Assembly: GCF_003111685.1 (NCBI RefSeq)
Contig: NZ_CP022189.1
Coordinates: 2,434,001-2,498,000 of the forward strand
Length of the DNA stretch: 64,000 nt
DNA from: Alloyangia pacifica
GTDB taxonomy: Bacteria; Pseudomonadota; Alphaproteobacteria; Rhodobacterales; Rhodobacteraceae
Reading direction: 5' to 3'
Part shown: in pieces, positions 10,845 to 19,976 of the stretch
How the letters are laid out: each line of letters opens with the position of its first letter
Numbering within the stretch: position 1 is the first letter of the stretch
The notes under the pieces: model-generated
What the model saw: only the letters and a program-made list of their open reading frames with translations
The model's database searches: none
What the model was told of the DNA's origin: nothing
Made by a program: the position numbers and the translations under genes

Positions 10845-11630
10845 TCAGGGCTTGTCGCGAAGCCGCGCTTCGAGCCGCCGCAAGAGCAGCGAGAGGGTGA
10901 TTGTCATCGTCAGATATATGAGCGCCACGACGTTGTAGGTCTCGAAGTAGCGGAAGTTCCCTGCCGCTGTGACCTTGCCGAGCTGGGTGACATCGAGCAC
11001 GCCGAGCACCGAGACCAACGAGCTGTCCTTCACCATGGCGACGAAGTCGTTGCCGAGCGGCGGCAGGATGGTGCGGATCGCCTGCGGCAGGACAACCAGC
11101 CGGAACACCTGCGCGCGGCTGAGCCCCAGCGCCTCGGCGGCCTCGATCTGCCCCTCATCGACCGACAGCAGCCCGGCACGGAAGACCTCGGCGATGAAGG
11201 CCGAGTAGCCGATGGTCAGCGCCAGTATCGCACGCCAGAGCAGCGAAAAATCCCGCACCCGCAAGGGGTCGATCCCGAGGTACCCGGCCAGCCAGTTCCA
11301 GCCAGCCACCATGCCCGGCGCCAGCACGAAGGCGACGTAGAGCAGCAGCACGAGGATCGGGATGCCGCGCAGGATCTCGGTATAGAACCGCGCGATCTGC
11401 CGCAGGATCAGGCTGCGCGAGAGCGACATGAGCGCCACTCCCATGCCGATCACCGAGGCCAACACGAAGCCCACCAGCGTCACGAAGACGGTGATCTGCA
11501 CGCCCTTGAGCAGCGTGCGCAGCACCTGCGCCTGCACCTCGTCGGTGAGCACCGCGCCATAGGCCATGAGCCCAAGCACCCCGGTGGCAACGAGCCACCA
11601 GGGGAAGTCTTTCTTGCTCTGCGGTTTCAT
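10845..11630 (-). CDS. Amino-acid ABC transporter permease
   Basis: This 261-residue inner-membrane protein belongs to the HisM/GlnP class. It has about five or six helices and the EAA loop EAAEALGLSRAQVFRLVVLPQA that docks the ATPase. The binding protein is encoded 28 bp upstream, so the two form one unit. No ATPase gene and no second permease are adjacent: the next gene downstream is the M3 peptidase. The subunit may therefore act as a homodimer with an ATPase encoded elsewhere. Confidence 0.92.
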   Translation of the reverse strand: MKPQSKKDFPWWLVATGVLGLMAYGAVLTDEVQAQVLRTLLKGVQITVFVTLVGFVLASVIGMGVALMSLSRSLILRQIARFYTEILRGIPILVLLLYVAFVLAPGMVAGWNWLAGYLGIDPLRVRDFSLLWRAILALTIGYSAFIAEVFRAGLLSVDEGQIEAAEALGLSRAQVFRLVVLPQAIRTILPPLGNDFVAMVKDSSLVSVLGVLDVTQLGKVTAAGNFRYFETYNVVALIYLTMTITLSLLLRRLEARLRDKP

Positions 11631-11658
11631 GCGGTCCCGGCAGAAGGTTTCGGAAGGC

Positions 11659-12453
11659 TCATTCGCCCATCTTGTAGTCGAGGAACCATGTCTTGTTCAG
11701 CGCGTCCAGCGTGCCGTCCGCGGACATTGCCGCGATCGCCGCGTTGATCGGCGCCACGAGGTCCGAGCCCTTGGGGAAGATGAAACCGAAGTCTTCCGAG
11801 CCCAGCTTCTCGCCGACGATCTTCAGCGCGCCCTCCGAGGAGGCCACGTAGCCCTCACCCGCGGTGCCATCGGTCAGCACGAGGTCGACGTCTCCCGTGC
11901 GCAGCGCCTGCACGCTGGCTCCGAAGGTCTCGAAAAGGGTGATGCGCGGTGTCTGCTCGTTGCCATCCAGCACGTCGTAAACGCCCACGTAAAAGGGCGT
12001 GGTGCCCGGCTGGGCGCCCATCAGTAGGTCTTCGTTGGCGGCGAAAGAGGCGGCATCGTCGAAACGCTCCTCGTCGCCCCGCACCAGCATGACCATTTCC
12101 GAGCGCATGTAGGGTTCGGAAAAATCGACGACCTCGGCGCGGTCCTCGCGGATCGTGATGCCGGTCATGCCCATGTCGAACTGCCCCTCGCTCACCGCCG
12201 GGATCATCGCGTCCCAGGAGATGTTCTCGTAGGAGACGGTCATGTTCAGGCGCTCGGCAATCTCGGCCATGGCGTCATACTCCCAGCCGATCGCCTCGCC
12301 GCTCTTGGGATCGACGAACTGCAGCGGCGGGTAGGCGTTCTCGGTGGCGACCACCACCTCGCGCCCCTGCAGATCGGGCAGATCCTGCGCCAGAAGCGGG
12401 GTGGCGGCGAGCAGCGCGGCGGCGACCGCCGGGGCAGCTAGGGGCTTGAACAT
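11659..12453 (-). CDS. Amino-acid ABC transporter substrate-binding protein
   Basis: This 264-residue periplasmic protein of solute-binding family 3 has a signal peptide ending near ATPLLAQ (about residue 23). The family pattern follows: [25 protein letters not shown], a central [13 protein letters not shown], then FSEPYMRS. The composition suggests binding of a polar or basic amino acid, but this is not certain. It is the first gene of a two-gene transporter unit. Confidence 0.93.
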   Translation of the reverse strand: MFKPLAAPAVAAALLAATPLLAQDLPDLQGREVVVATENAYPPLQFVDPKSGEAIGWEYDAMAEIAERLNMTVSYENISWDAMIPAVSEGQFDMGMTGITIREDRAEVVDFSEPYMRSEMVMLVRGDEERFDDAASFAANEDLLMGAQPGTTPFYVGVYDVLDGNEQTPRITLFETFGASVQALRTGDVDLVLTDGTAGEGYVASSEGALKIVGEKLGSEDFGFIFPKGSDLVAPINAAIAAMSADGTLDALNKTWFLDYKMGE

Positions 12454-12541
12454 CAGGGAACCTCTCCGGAATCTTGTTGTGGCGCCAGTATGGCGAGCAG
12501 CGGTGACTTGGCAAGATCGCGACTCGCGACGCGCCGCGGGG

Positions 12542-13597
12542 TCAGGCGGCAGCGCTGCAGACCGGGCAGTCTTCCTTGCGCTTGAGGGTGATCTTGCGGG
12601 TCTCGCCCCAGAGCGCGTCGTAGATCAGCATCTCGCCGAGCAGCGGCTGGCCGGCCCCGGCGATCACCTTCACCGCCTCCACCGCCATCATCGCGCCGAC
12701 GACGCCGGGCAGCGGGCCAAGCACCCCCGCCTGTGCGCAGCTCGGCGCCATGCCCGGCGCGGCGGCCACGGGAAAGAGGCATTGGTAGCAAGGCGTGCCC
12801 CGCGCCGGATCGAAGACCGAGACCTGCCCCTCCCACTGGCTCAGCGCGCCCGAGACCAGCGGCTTGCCCTGCGCCACTGCCACGCGGTTGACGAGGTAGC
12901 GGGTGTCGGTGTCGTCAGTGCCGTCGAGGATCACGTCATACTCGGCGATGAGCTCTTCGGCGATCTCGGGCGCCATGCGGCGGTGATAGGGTTTGACCGT
13001 CACATAGGGGTTCTGCGCCTCCATGGCGGTCTGCGCCGAAAAGACCTTGGGCATGCCGATGCGGGCGTCGGTGTGGATCACCTGCCGCTGCAGGTTGGCG
13101 TTCTCGACCACGTCGTCGTCGATCACCCCGAGGGTGCCGACCCCCGCCGCCGCGAGATACTGCAACGCCGGCGCGCCGAGCCCGCCCGCGCCGACCACCA
13201 GCACCTTCGCGCCCCGCAACTTCTTCTGCCCCGGCCCGCCCAGCTCGCGCAGGACAATGTGCCGGGCGTAGCGCTCGAGCTCACTGTCGGACATGCGACC
13301 AGGCCCCGCGGGCACCTCGGCGGCCCGCGCCGCCTCGCCCGCCTGCGCCCGCGCCTTCACCCGGCGCAGCACCAGCGCATAGACCAGCCCCAGCGCCACG
13401 AAGCCGCCAAGAATCAGCCACAGCGCCGGGCTGCCGCCGGTGACCTGCCGCAGCCCGTGCCCTTCTGGCAGCGCCACCTGGATCATCAGCACGATCACGT
13501 AGAGCAGCCCCAGCATGTAAAGCCGCGCCACCTTCGAGGCGCCGAGCAGATGCCCGAGCCCCCAGATCGCCGCGCCGAGACCCAGCACCAGCAGCAT
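12542..13597 (-). CDS. moeB: MoeB/ThiF-family adenylyltransferase with N-terminal membrane region
   Basis: The protein adenylates the C-terminus of MoaD-like ubiquitin-fold proteins for molybdopterin synthesis. Residues from about 102 onward form a complete E1-like domain, with nucleotide loop VGAGGLG (135-141), catalytic [11 protein letters not shown], and paired zinc motifs CYQC and CPVC. Residues 1-80 contain three hydrophobic helices, which would anchor the enzyme to the membrane. The ATG at 13597 overlaps the dut stop as TGATG, supporting this start. An internal ATG (13294) would give a soluble MoeB. A role with ThiS rather than MoaD is possible. Confidence 0.87.
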   Translation of the reverse strand: MLLVLGLGAAIWGLGHLLGASKVARLYMLGLLYVIVLMIQVALPEGHGLRQVTGGSPALWLILGGFVALGLVYALVLRRVKARAQAGEAARAAEVPAGPGRMSDSELERYARHIVLRELGGPGQKKLRGAKVLVVGAGGLGAPALQYLAAAGVGTLGVIDDDVVENANLQRQVIHTDARIGMPKVFSAQTAMEAQNPYVTVKPYHRRMAPEIAEELIAEYDVILDGTDDTDTRYLVNRVAVAQGKPLVSGALSQWEGQVSVFDPARGTPCYQCLFPVAAAPGMAPSCAQAGVLGPLPGVVGAMMAVEAVKVIAGAGQPLLGEMLIYDALWGETRKITLKRKEDCPVCSAAA

Positions 13598-14052
13598 CAG
13601 CGCGTGCCCGTCGAACCAAAGCCCCCCGCGCCGCGCACCGTCTCGGGCAGGCTCTCGACCAGCTCGAAGGCGCTCTGCACGACCGGGGCGACGATCATCT
13701 GCGCGATGCGCTCGCCATGGGCGACGGTAAAGCTCTCCTGCCCGGCATTCATCACGATCACCCCGAGCGGGCCGCGGTAGTCGGAATCGATGGTGCCGGG
13801 CGTGTTCGGCAGGGTGATGCCGTGCTTGAGCGCCAGCCCCGAGCGCGGCCGGACCTGCACCTCGTACCCCTCGGGGATCGCCATGCGCAGGCCAGTGGGG
13901 ATCAGCGCCCGCGCGCCCGGCGCCAGCTCGACCGAGCCCCGGTCGGGAAAATTCGCCCGCAGGTCCGCCCCCGCCGCCCCGGCGCTTGCGTAATGCGGCA
14001 GCCCCAGTTCCCGGTCCGCCCCTTCGTCCCACATCATCGCCACAGAAACCAC
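13597..14052 (-). CDS. dut: dUTP diphosphatase (dUTPase)
   Basis: This trimeric enzyme hydrolyses dUTP to dUMP. The 151-residue protein shows the five dUTPase motifs, including [28 protein letters not shown] and the C-terminal GGFGSTG nucleotide-closing arm. The start is GTG at 14052 with AAGGA upstream; a later ATG six codons in is possible. It follows coaBC, as dut follows dfp in many proteobacteria, and is coupled to moeB by a one-base overlap. Confidence 0.96.
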   Translation of the reverse strand: MVSVAMMWDEGADRELGLPHYASAGAAGADLRANFPDRGSVELAPGARALIPTGLRMAIPEGYEVQVRPRSGLALKHGITLPNTPGTIDSDYRGPLGVIVMNAGQESFTVAHGERIAQMIVAPVVQSAFELVESLPETVRGAGGFGSTGTR

Positions 14053-14158
14053 GGCTCGTCCTTTCCTTGTCGCGGCGCGGCGGCCCTACGCGGCCCCGCC
14101 CCTTTCGTAATTCTACAAAAACTCTTGTCCGGCCCGCGCTTGCGCTTCCGCGCCCGGT

Positions 14159-15355
14159 TCAGCTGCCAAGTGCCGCGGCGATCCGCTCTGCAAGCCGCGC
14201 GGCGACCGCCCGTTTGCCCATGCGAGGCCACTCTTCAGAGCCGCCCTCCGAGATCAGCACCACCGCGTTCTCGCTGCCGCCCATGATGCCGGTCGCCGGG
14301 GACACATCGTTGGCGACGATCCAGTCGCAGCCCTTGCGCGCCCGCTTGGCGGTCGCATTGGCGAGCACGTCGTCGGTCTCGGCGGCAAAGCCCACGACGA
14401 GGCCGGGCCGCCCCTCGGCCATCCGCGAGACCTCGGCGAGGATGTCGGGATTCTCGGCAAATTCCAGAACCGGCAACTTGCCGGCCTGTTTCTTGATTTT
14501 CGAGCCATTCTCCGCGGCCATCCGCCAGTCGGCCACCGCCGCGGCGAAGACCGCCGCCTCCACAGGCAGGGCAGCAAGCACCGCGGCGCGCATCTCGCGG
14601 GCGGTCTCGACCTCGATCACCTCGACCCCGGTGGGGCGCGGCGCCTCGGCGGGGCCGGTGACAAAGACCACCTTCGCCCCGAGATCGCGCAGCGCCTCGG
14701 CGATCGCCGTGCCCTGAGCGCCCGAGGAGCGGTTGGCGATGTAGCGCACCGGGTCGATCGGCTCATGCGTCGGGCCCGAGGTGACCAGCACCCACCGCCC
14801 TTTCAAGGGCCCCTCCGCCAGCGCCACCTCTATCGCCGCGAGGATTTCCATCGGTTCGGCCAGTCGCCCCGGGCCGAACTCGCCGCAGGCCATGTCGCCG
14901 TCGTTCGGGCCGACCACGCGCACACCGTCGCCTTGCAAGGTCGCAAAGTTCCGCTGCGTGGCCGGGTGCTGCCACATGCGCACGTTCATCGCGGGGGCGA
15001 TCAGCACCGGCGTGTCAGTGGCCAGAAGCAGCGTCGCGGCCAGATCTCCCGCCAGTCCCTGCGCCATCTTCGCCATAAGGTCCGCCGTCGCCGGGGAGAC
15101 CACCACCAGATCGGCGACGCGGCTGAGCTGGATGTGGCCCATCTCGGCCTCTTTCGTCAGGTCGAAAAGATCGCGGTGGACCTCCTCGCCCGCCAGCGCC
15201 GAGACCGAGAGCGGGGTGACGAACTCCTCGGCCGCGCGGGTCATCACCGGCGTCACTGCGGCGCCGCGTTCGCGCAGGCGCCGGATCAGCTCCAGCGACT
15301 TGTAGGCCGCGATGCCGCCGCCGATGATCAGAAGTATCCGCTTGCCGGAAAGCAT
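14159..15355 (-). CDS. coaBC: Bifunctional CoaBC (phosphopantothenoylcysteine synthetase/decarboxylase)
   Basis: The protein catalyses two steps of coenzyme A synthesis. The N-terminal CoaC flavoprotein domain has the catalytic His74 (MGHIQLSR), the PAMNVRMW motif with Asn124, and active-site Cys157 in DMACGEFGPGR. The C-terminal CoaB domain (from about residue 190) starts with VTSGPTHEPIDPVRYIANRSSG and has the lysine-rich SKIKKQAG motif. The 398-residue length is normal. The start at MLSGKRILL is the canonical one; an in-frame extension of 17 codons is not conserved-looking. Confidence 0.97.
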   Translation of the reverse strand: MLSGKRILLIIGGGIAAYKSLELIRRLRERGAAVTPVMTRAAEEFVTPLSVSALAGEEVHRDLFDLTKEAEMGHIQLSRVADLVVVSPATADLMAKMAQGLAGDLAATLLLATDTPVLIAPAMNVRMWQHPATQRNFATLQGDGVRVVGPNDGDMACGEFGPGRLAEPMEILAAIEVALAEGPLKGRWVLVTSGPTHEPIDPVRYIANRSSGAQGTAIAEALRDLGAKVVFVTGPAEAPRPTGVEVIEVETAREMRAAVLAALPVEAAVFAAAVADWRMAAENGSKIKKQAGKLPVLEFAENPDILAEVSRMAEGRPGLVVGFAAETDDVLANATAKRARKGCDWIVANDVSPATGIMGGSENAVVLISEGGSEEWPRMGKRAVAARLAERIAAALGS

Positions 15356-15464
15356 CGTGCCACGCCCTTCGCCCATCGGGGCCGCCTGCCCCGCCTTCGG
15401 CCCCAAGTGTTAGAGGCCGCGCCGGGAAAACTCAATCCGCTCCGCCACGTCGTGGCAAGGCGGG

Positions 15465-16295
15465 TCAGTTGCTCTGGGGCATCTGGAAGTCTTCGCAGGG
15501 ATCGTCGCGTTCGGCAGGAGCGCTGTGCTCGACCAGATCGAAGCTGCCCTCGGGCGCCCCCTGCCCGGTCTCGCCCTGCCCGAGCGCGGCCACCGAGACC
15601 TCGCCCGCCGCCCGTGCGAGAAGCGCCGGGGCACCCCAGTCCTTGCGCGCGTGGCCGTTGCCGGTAATCACCACCACCGGCCCGCCCAGCTCTGCATAGG
15701 CTTCGAGCGCGGTCTCGGCGAGTCGCGCGTCGCGCAGGCGCTGGATGCCCACCATGGTCGGCAGCATCTCAAGCGGCAGAGCATTGCAATGCGCCGACAT
15801 CTGCAGCTGCTGACGCGCGGCGTCCTCTTCGCGATCCAGCGGCTCGTGGAGCCCGTAAAAGCCGGCGCTGGGGCCGAAGACCTTGCCCAGATCGCCCTCT
15901 CCGAGCGCCCGCGCCTCGTCTCGCGGCAGTTCGGCGCCCAAGACCTTGGCCTCGGGCGCCGCCGCGAAGATCGGGTAGTACATCGAGAAATCCGGCCAAC
16001 CACTGTCGTTCCAGCCGAGCGTCGCCTCGAGCGCCGACTCGTCGCTGACCAGATCGGGCGTCGCCCGCGCCGCCTGCTCGGGCGAGAGCATTTCGAAGAC
16101 CAGGGCCACGGGCTTTATCTGCGCCACCAACTCGGCCTGCCGCGCATGGTGGGCGGGGTTGTCATGTATCTCGCCAAGAAACACCACATCCGCCCCCATG
16201 AGGGCGGATGTGCCATCCTGCGGAGAGACAGGATTTTGCTGCGCGAGAGAGGGCGCAGCCAGAGAGATCAGGGTCAGTGCAAGGGCTCGCATCAT
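15465..16295 (-). CDS. ChaN family haem-binding lipoprotein-like protein
   Basis: This 276-residue exported protein has a signal peptide ending near PSLAQQ (residue 19). Its ChaN-fold signature is FLGEIHDNPAHH, followed by FEMLSPEQ, the motif ITGNGHARKDWG, and a conserved HCNALP. In Campylobacter, ChaN binds haem pairs. There is no Cys lipobox here, so it is probably periplasmic and not lipid-anchored. Its ATG overlaps the rpoH stop by 4 bp (ATGA), which implies translational coupling to the heat-shock sigma factor. Confidence 0.85.
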   Translation of the reverse strand: MMRALALTLISLAAPSLAQQNPVSPQDGTSALMGADVVFLGEIHDNPAHHARQAELVAQIKPVALVFEMLSPEQAARATPDLVSDESALEATLGWNDSGWPDFSMYYPIFAAAPEAKVLGAELPRDEARALGEGDLGKVFGPSAGFYGLHEPLDREEDAARQQLQMSAHCNALPLEMLPTMVGIQRLRDARLAETALEAYAELGGPVVVITGNGHARKDWGAPALLARAAGEVSVAALGQGETGQGAPEGSFDLVEHSAPAERDDPCEDFQMPQSN

Positions 16296-17173
16296 GCGAG
16301 GAAGTGTTGCACCTCGGTGGACTGCGCTTCAAGCGACTTGCGCATCTTGGCAAAGGCCGCCGCCTCGAGCTGACGCACGCGCTCCTTGGACAAACCCAGC
16401 TCCTGACCGAGGCTTTCCAGCGTCCGGGTCTCGTCGCGCAGCTTGCGCTCGCGGACGATGAACCTTTCGCGATCATTAAGCGAGGTCATCGCGTTGACCA
16501 GCCATTCGCGCAGCTGGGCATTGTCGAGCTTGCCTTCCACGAGCATCGAGCTCTGTTCGCCCTCGTCCTCCAGCGTGTCAATCCACTCGCGACCGTCCTC
16601 GTCGGCGCTCTGCGTGGCATTGAGCGAGTAGTCCGATCCCGAGAGCCGGCCTTCCATCATCTCTACGTCATGCAGGGGAACACCGATCTCGGTAGCAATC
16701 ATCTCGCGGAGCGTGTTGCGGTTCAGCACCTCGCCACGGGACGAGGCCTCGCGCTCGAGCCGGGCCTGCACGCGGCGCATGTTGAAGAACAGCGATTTCT
16801 GGGAAGAGGTAGAGCCGGTGCGCACCATCGACCAGTTGCGCATCACGTAATCCTGGATCGAGGCCTTGATCCACCACACCGCGTAGGTGGAAAACCGCAC
16901 GCCCCTGTCGGGGTCGAACTTGTCCGCCGCCTTCATCAGGCCAAGACCCGCTTCCTGAACGAGATCGTTCATCGGCGCCCCGTAGCGCTTGAACTTGGCG
17001 GCCATGGAAATTGCCAGCCGCATGTAAGCCGTGATGAGCCGGTGCAGGGCCTGCTCGTCGCGCTGGTCACGCCAGGCATAGGCCAAACGCAACTCGGTTT
17101 CCGCATCGAGCAGCTCCGCCTTCATCGCCCGGCGCGAGAGGGTCTGATCATTGAAAGTTGAATCCAAAGCCAT
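16292..17173 (-). CDS. rpoH: RNA polymerase heat-shock sigma factor RpoH (RpoH_II type)
   Basis: This 293-residue sigma-32-type factor carries region 2 (FKRYGAPMNDLVQEAGLGLM and the core FSTYAVWWIKASIQDYVMRNWSMVR) and region 4 (LGLSKERVRQLE helix-turn-helix). The segment TGSTSSQKSLFFN corresponds to the RpoH box. The N-terminal sequence resembles RpoH_II of Rhodobacter, where this paralogue serves oxidative and singlet-oxygen stress under RpoE. It is the first gene of a run that continues with chaN. Its leader holds an 8-bp inverted repeat. Assignment to RpoH_II over RpoH_I is from memory of the family. Confidence 0.93.
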   Translation of the reverse strand: MALDSTFNDQTLSRRAMKAELLDAETELRLAYAWRDQRDEQALHRLITAYMRLAISMAAKFKRYGAPMNDLVQEAGLGLMKAADKFDPDRGVRFSTYAVWWIKASIQDYVMRNWSMVRTGSTSSQKSLFFNMRRVQARLEREASSRGEVLNRNTLREMIATEIGVPLHDVEMMEGRLSGSDYSLNATQSADEDGREWIDTLEDEGEQSSMLVEGKLDNAQLREWLVNAMTSLNDRERFIVRERKLRDETRTLESLGQELGLSKERVRQLEAAAFAKMRKSLEAQSTEVQHFLA

Positions 17174-17571
17174 GCAAGGCCCCCGTTGCCTGGGCCGGGC
17201 GCGCCGGCCTCGTTACTCTTTGATATAGTAACGACGCGTCACGCAATTTGGTTTCCGAGAAATTTGCACAAGCGGAGATCCGCGCCCCAACAAAGGCGGT
17301 CCGGGCGGCCGAAGGAACCCTCCGCAACGAGGCTCCACCGAGAAACACGAGCAACACACCCGCGCATGTATGTACCTCAAGTCGCTGTTTTCAATCGCAC
17401 ATCAGAAATTGTCCGCAGCGCTCTTTCGCGACGTCGCCGGCACCTTGATCTTGATTTAGGGGGCCACGAAAAAATTTCTATGTATCGGCAGTATCCCACT
17501 CAGCGGTTAACCGTTCATCAAGCTCCTTGCCGCCATCCTGGCGTACACCGTCTGGAAAGGGATCGCGGAGG
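17174..17571. other. Divergent intergenic region rpoH/comM
   Basis: This 398-bp gap contains no credible gene. It holds the rpoH leader with the inverted repeat at 17210-17234 and an A/T-rich patch near 17440-17520, including the palindrome CGGTTAACCG, that probably includes the comM promoter. I could not identify a confident -35/-10 pair or an RpoE-type TGATCC element for rpoH. Confidence 0.6.
17210..17234. repeat. Inverted repeat TCGTTACT-N9-AGTAACGA in the rpoH leader
   Basis: A perfect 8-bp inverted repeat with a 9-base spacer is centred about 50 bp upstream of the rpoH start codon. It overlaps the AT-rich TACTATATC stretch that could be a -10 element on the minus strand. It could be an operator or an RNA hairpin in the leader. 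Confidence 0.6.
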
Positions 17572-19086
17572 ATGGGGGCCTGCGCCTATACGGTCGCCTT
17601 TGACGGAGTCGACGCGCGCCTTGTCGAGGTGCAATGCGCCGTCACTCCCGGCGTACCCGGCTTCGCCGTGGTCGGCCTGCCGGACAAGGCGGTCTCGGAG
17701 GCGCGCGAGCGCATCCGGGCAGCGCTGCAGGCGCTGGCCATCGCCCTGCCTTCGAAACGCATCACGGTGAATCTCTCGCCGGCCGACCTGCCCAAGGAGG
17801 GGTCGCATTTCGACCTGCCCATCGCGCTCGGCCTTCTGGCCGCGCTCGAGGTGATCCCGGCGGATGCCGTGGCCGAAACCGTCGCGCTCGGAGAATTGAC
17901 GCTCGAAGGCGCATTGGTCGCCGTCCCCGGAGCCCTGCCCGCCGCGCTCACCGCGGCCGCCGAGTCGCGCAGCCTGCTCTGTCCCGCGGACTGCGGCCCC
18001 GAGGCCGCCTGGGTCGCGGCCTGCCGTGTCCTCGCCGCCCGCAACCTCACCGAGACGATCCGCCACTTCACCGGCGCCGGACCGCTCGAGCCTGCCCAGC
18101 CCGGCCCGGCGGAGCGCGCACCGCAGGGGCCGGATCTCTGCGACGTCACCGGGCAGGAACGCGCAAAGCGCGCGCTGGAAATCGCCGCGGCGGGACGGCA
18201 TCACCTGCTCTTCACCGGCCCGCCCGGCACCGGCAAGTCGATGCTCGCCCGCCGCCTGCCCGGCCTCATGCCGCCGCTCGGGGCGTCCGAGGCGCTCGAG
18301 ACGGCGATGATCCGCTCTCTGGCCGGCGAGCTGGCCGAGGGGCGGCTGTCGATGGCCCGCCCGTTCCAGCAGCCGCATCACACTGCCTCGATGGCGGCGC
18401 TCACCGGCGGCGGGCGCAGCGCTCGGCCCGGCCAGATCAGCCTCGCGCACAACGGCATCCTCTTCATGGACGAGCTGCCGGAGTTTCCCCGCAACGTGCT
18501 CGACGGCCTGCGCCAACCGCTCGAAAGTGGCGAGATCACTGTCAGCCGCGCCAACGCCCATGTCACCTACCCCTGCCGCTTCCTGCTGGTCGCCGCAGCG
18601 AACCCTTGCAAGTGCGGCATGGCCGGGGATCCGGCGCGCGCCTGCTCGCGCGCCCCCACCTGTGCCGAGGACTACCTCGGGCGCATCTCCGGCCCGCTCA
18701 TGGACCGCTTCGACCTGCGCCTCGAAGTGCCGCCCGTGCCGCTCGAGGAGATGTCGCTGCAGCCCTCGGGCGAGGACAGCGCCACGGTCGCGCTTCGGGT
18801 TGCCGCCGCGCGGGCGCGGCAGGCGGCGCGCTACGCGGGCCACCCGGGCCTGCGCACCAACGCCGATGTCGACGGGCGGCGGCTGGACGAGATCGCCGCA
18901 CCGGATGCCGAGAGCCGCGCCTTGCTGCTGCGCGCCGCCGACCGCTTCGGCCTGTCGATGCGCGGCTATCACCGGGTGTTGCGGGTGGCCCGCACCCTCG
19001 CCGATCTCGCCGGAGAGGAGGAGGTGCGCCGCCCGCAGGTGGCCGAGGCCCTGAGCTACCGGCTGGTGTCGCCCAGAACCTCCTGA
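17572..19086 (+). CDS. comM: YifB/ComM family Mg-chelatase-like AAA+ ATPase
   Basis: This 504-residue protein has an N-terminal ChlI-like domain (AVVGLPDKAVSEARERIRAAL), a central AAA+ module with Walker A GPPGTGKS (216-223), Walker B-like ILFMDELPEF, the Cys-rich NPCKCGMAGDPARAC, and a C-terminal lid. ComM is a hexameric helicase aiding branch migration during natural transformation. The ATG at 17572 matches the family N-terminus, but its GGAGG is too close; a TTG at 17527 is the alternative. Its 3' end overlaps the convergent esterase by 31 bp. Confidence 0.9.
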   Translation: MGACAYTVAFDGVDARLVEVQCAVTPGVPGFAVVGLPDKAVSEARERIRAALQALAIALPSKRITVNLSPADLPKEGSHFDLPIALGLLAALEVIPADAVAETVALGELTLEGALVAVPGALPAALTAAAESRSLLCPADCGPEAAWVAACRVLAARNLTETIRHFTGAGPLEPAQPGPAERAPQGPDLCDVTGQERAKRALEIAAAGRHHLLFTGPPGTGKSMLARRLPGLMPPLGASEALETAMIRSLAGELAEGRLSMARPFQQPHHTASMAALTGGGRSARPGQISLAHNGILFMDELPEFPRNVLDGLRQPLESGEITVSRANAHVTYPCRFLLVAAANPCKCGMAGDPARACSRAPTCAEDYLGRISGPLMDRFDLRLEVPPVPLEEMSLQPSGEDSATVALRVAAARARQAARYAGHPGLRTNADVDGRRLDEIAAPDAESRALLLRAADRFGLSMRGYHRVLRVARTLADLAGEEEVRRPQVAEALSYRLVSPRTS

Positions 19087-19955
19087 ATGAAGCGCGCGGC
19101 CCGGCGCAGCGTCGCCCGCGCCTCAGGGATCCAGCCATCGAAGACCGGCCAGGCGTGCGGCGCCAGCGGGTGTGTCTCGACCTCCACCCGGGCCCCCGCC
19201 TCCCGCAGGCGCGCCGCCATGCGCAGGCCGTCGTCGCAGAGTATCTCGCTCTCTCCCCAGCACAGCCGGACAGGCGGACAGCCCGGGAAGTCGGCATAGA
19301 ACGGCGAGAGACGCGGGTCATCGCGGCGCGCGCCGCCTGCCACGATCTCCACAAGCTCCCGGATGCGTCCCATCGGCAAAAAGGGGTCGGCGCGCGCGTT
19401 GCGGCGCAGGCTCTCGCCGCGCATGGCAAGGTCGGTCCAGGGCGAGAAGACCACCGCCCCCGCCGGCGCCTCGCCGCGCGCGCAGAGCTGCGCCAGCAGC
19501 GACAGCGCCAGCCCTCCGCCGGCCGAATCGCCAGCAAGCACCACCTGCCCCGGCGCATAGCCGAGCCCGCAGAGCCGCTCCCAGGCGGCCCCCGCAGCCT
19601 CGATGGCGGCCGGAAAGGGCGCCTCCTGCGCCAGGGGGTAGTCCGGCGCGCAAACCTCGACCCCCGACAGGCGCGAAAGCCGCGCCATCACCCCCTGGTG
19701 GGTGCGCGGGCTGCCCGAGATATAGCCGCCTCCGTGCAGGTAGAAAATCGCCTGCCGCGGCGTGCAGGGCCCGGCACTGATCCAGTGCAGCCCGCCGGGC
19801 CGCCGCAAGTGCAGAAGATGACGCGGCTGGCGCATGAAGAGCGGCGCGTGCTGGTCGAGATCGCGCGCCGCTTCCTCGGGCCCGGGTGTGCGCGCGAGCC
19901 GCGGCTTGGCCAGCAGCCGCAGCCCGGTATTGAGCGCGGTCAGCTGCCAGCTCAC
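19056..19955 (-). CDS. Alpha/beta hydrolase of the hormone-sensitive lipase family
   Basis: This 299-residue esterase has the family IV (HSL) signature: oxyanion motif H74-GGGY, nucleophile Ser144 in GDSAGG, a downstream acid Asp, and His near HAWPVFDGW. It is predicted to be cytoplasmic; there is no signal peptide. Natural substrates are short-chain esters of unknown identity. It ends inside the last 31 bp of comM on the opposite strand and starts 21 bp after gshB. Confidence 0.9.
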   Translation of the reverse strand: MSWQLTALNTGLRLLAKPRLARTPGPEEAARDLDQHAPLFMRQPRHLLHLRRPGGLHWISAGPCTPRQAIFYLHGGGYISGSPRTHQGVMARLSRLSGVEVCAPDYPLAQEAPFPAAIEAAGAAWERLCGLGYAPGQVVLAGDSAGGGLALSLLAQLCARGEAPAGAVVFSPWTDLAMRGESLRRNARADPFLPMGRIRELVEIVAGGARRDDPRLSPFYADFPGCPPVRLCWGESEILCDDGLRMAARLREAGARVEVETHPLAPHAWPVFDGWIPEARATLRRAARFIQEVLGDTSR

Positions 19956-19976
19956 TCCGCGCCGCCCGGACCGGGC

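Noticed and set aside
17174..17571. RpoE-type promoter for rpoH
   Set aside because: Expected from Rhodobacter, but no TGATCC element is present on the minus strand in this gap. The promoter type stays undecided.
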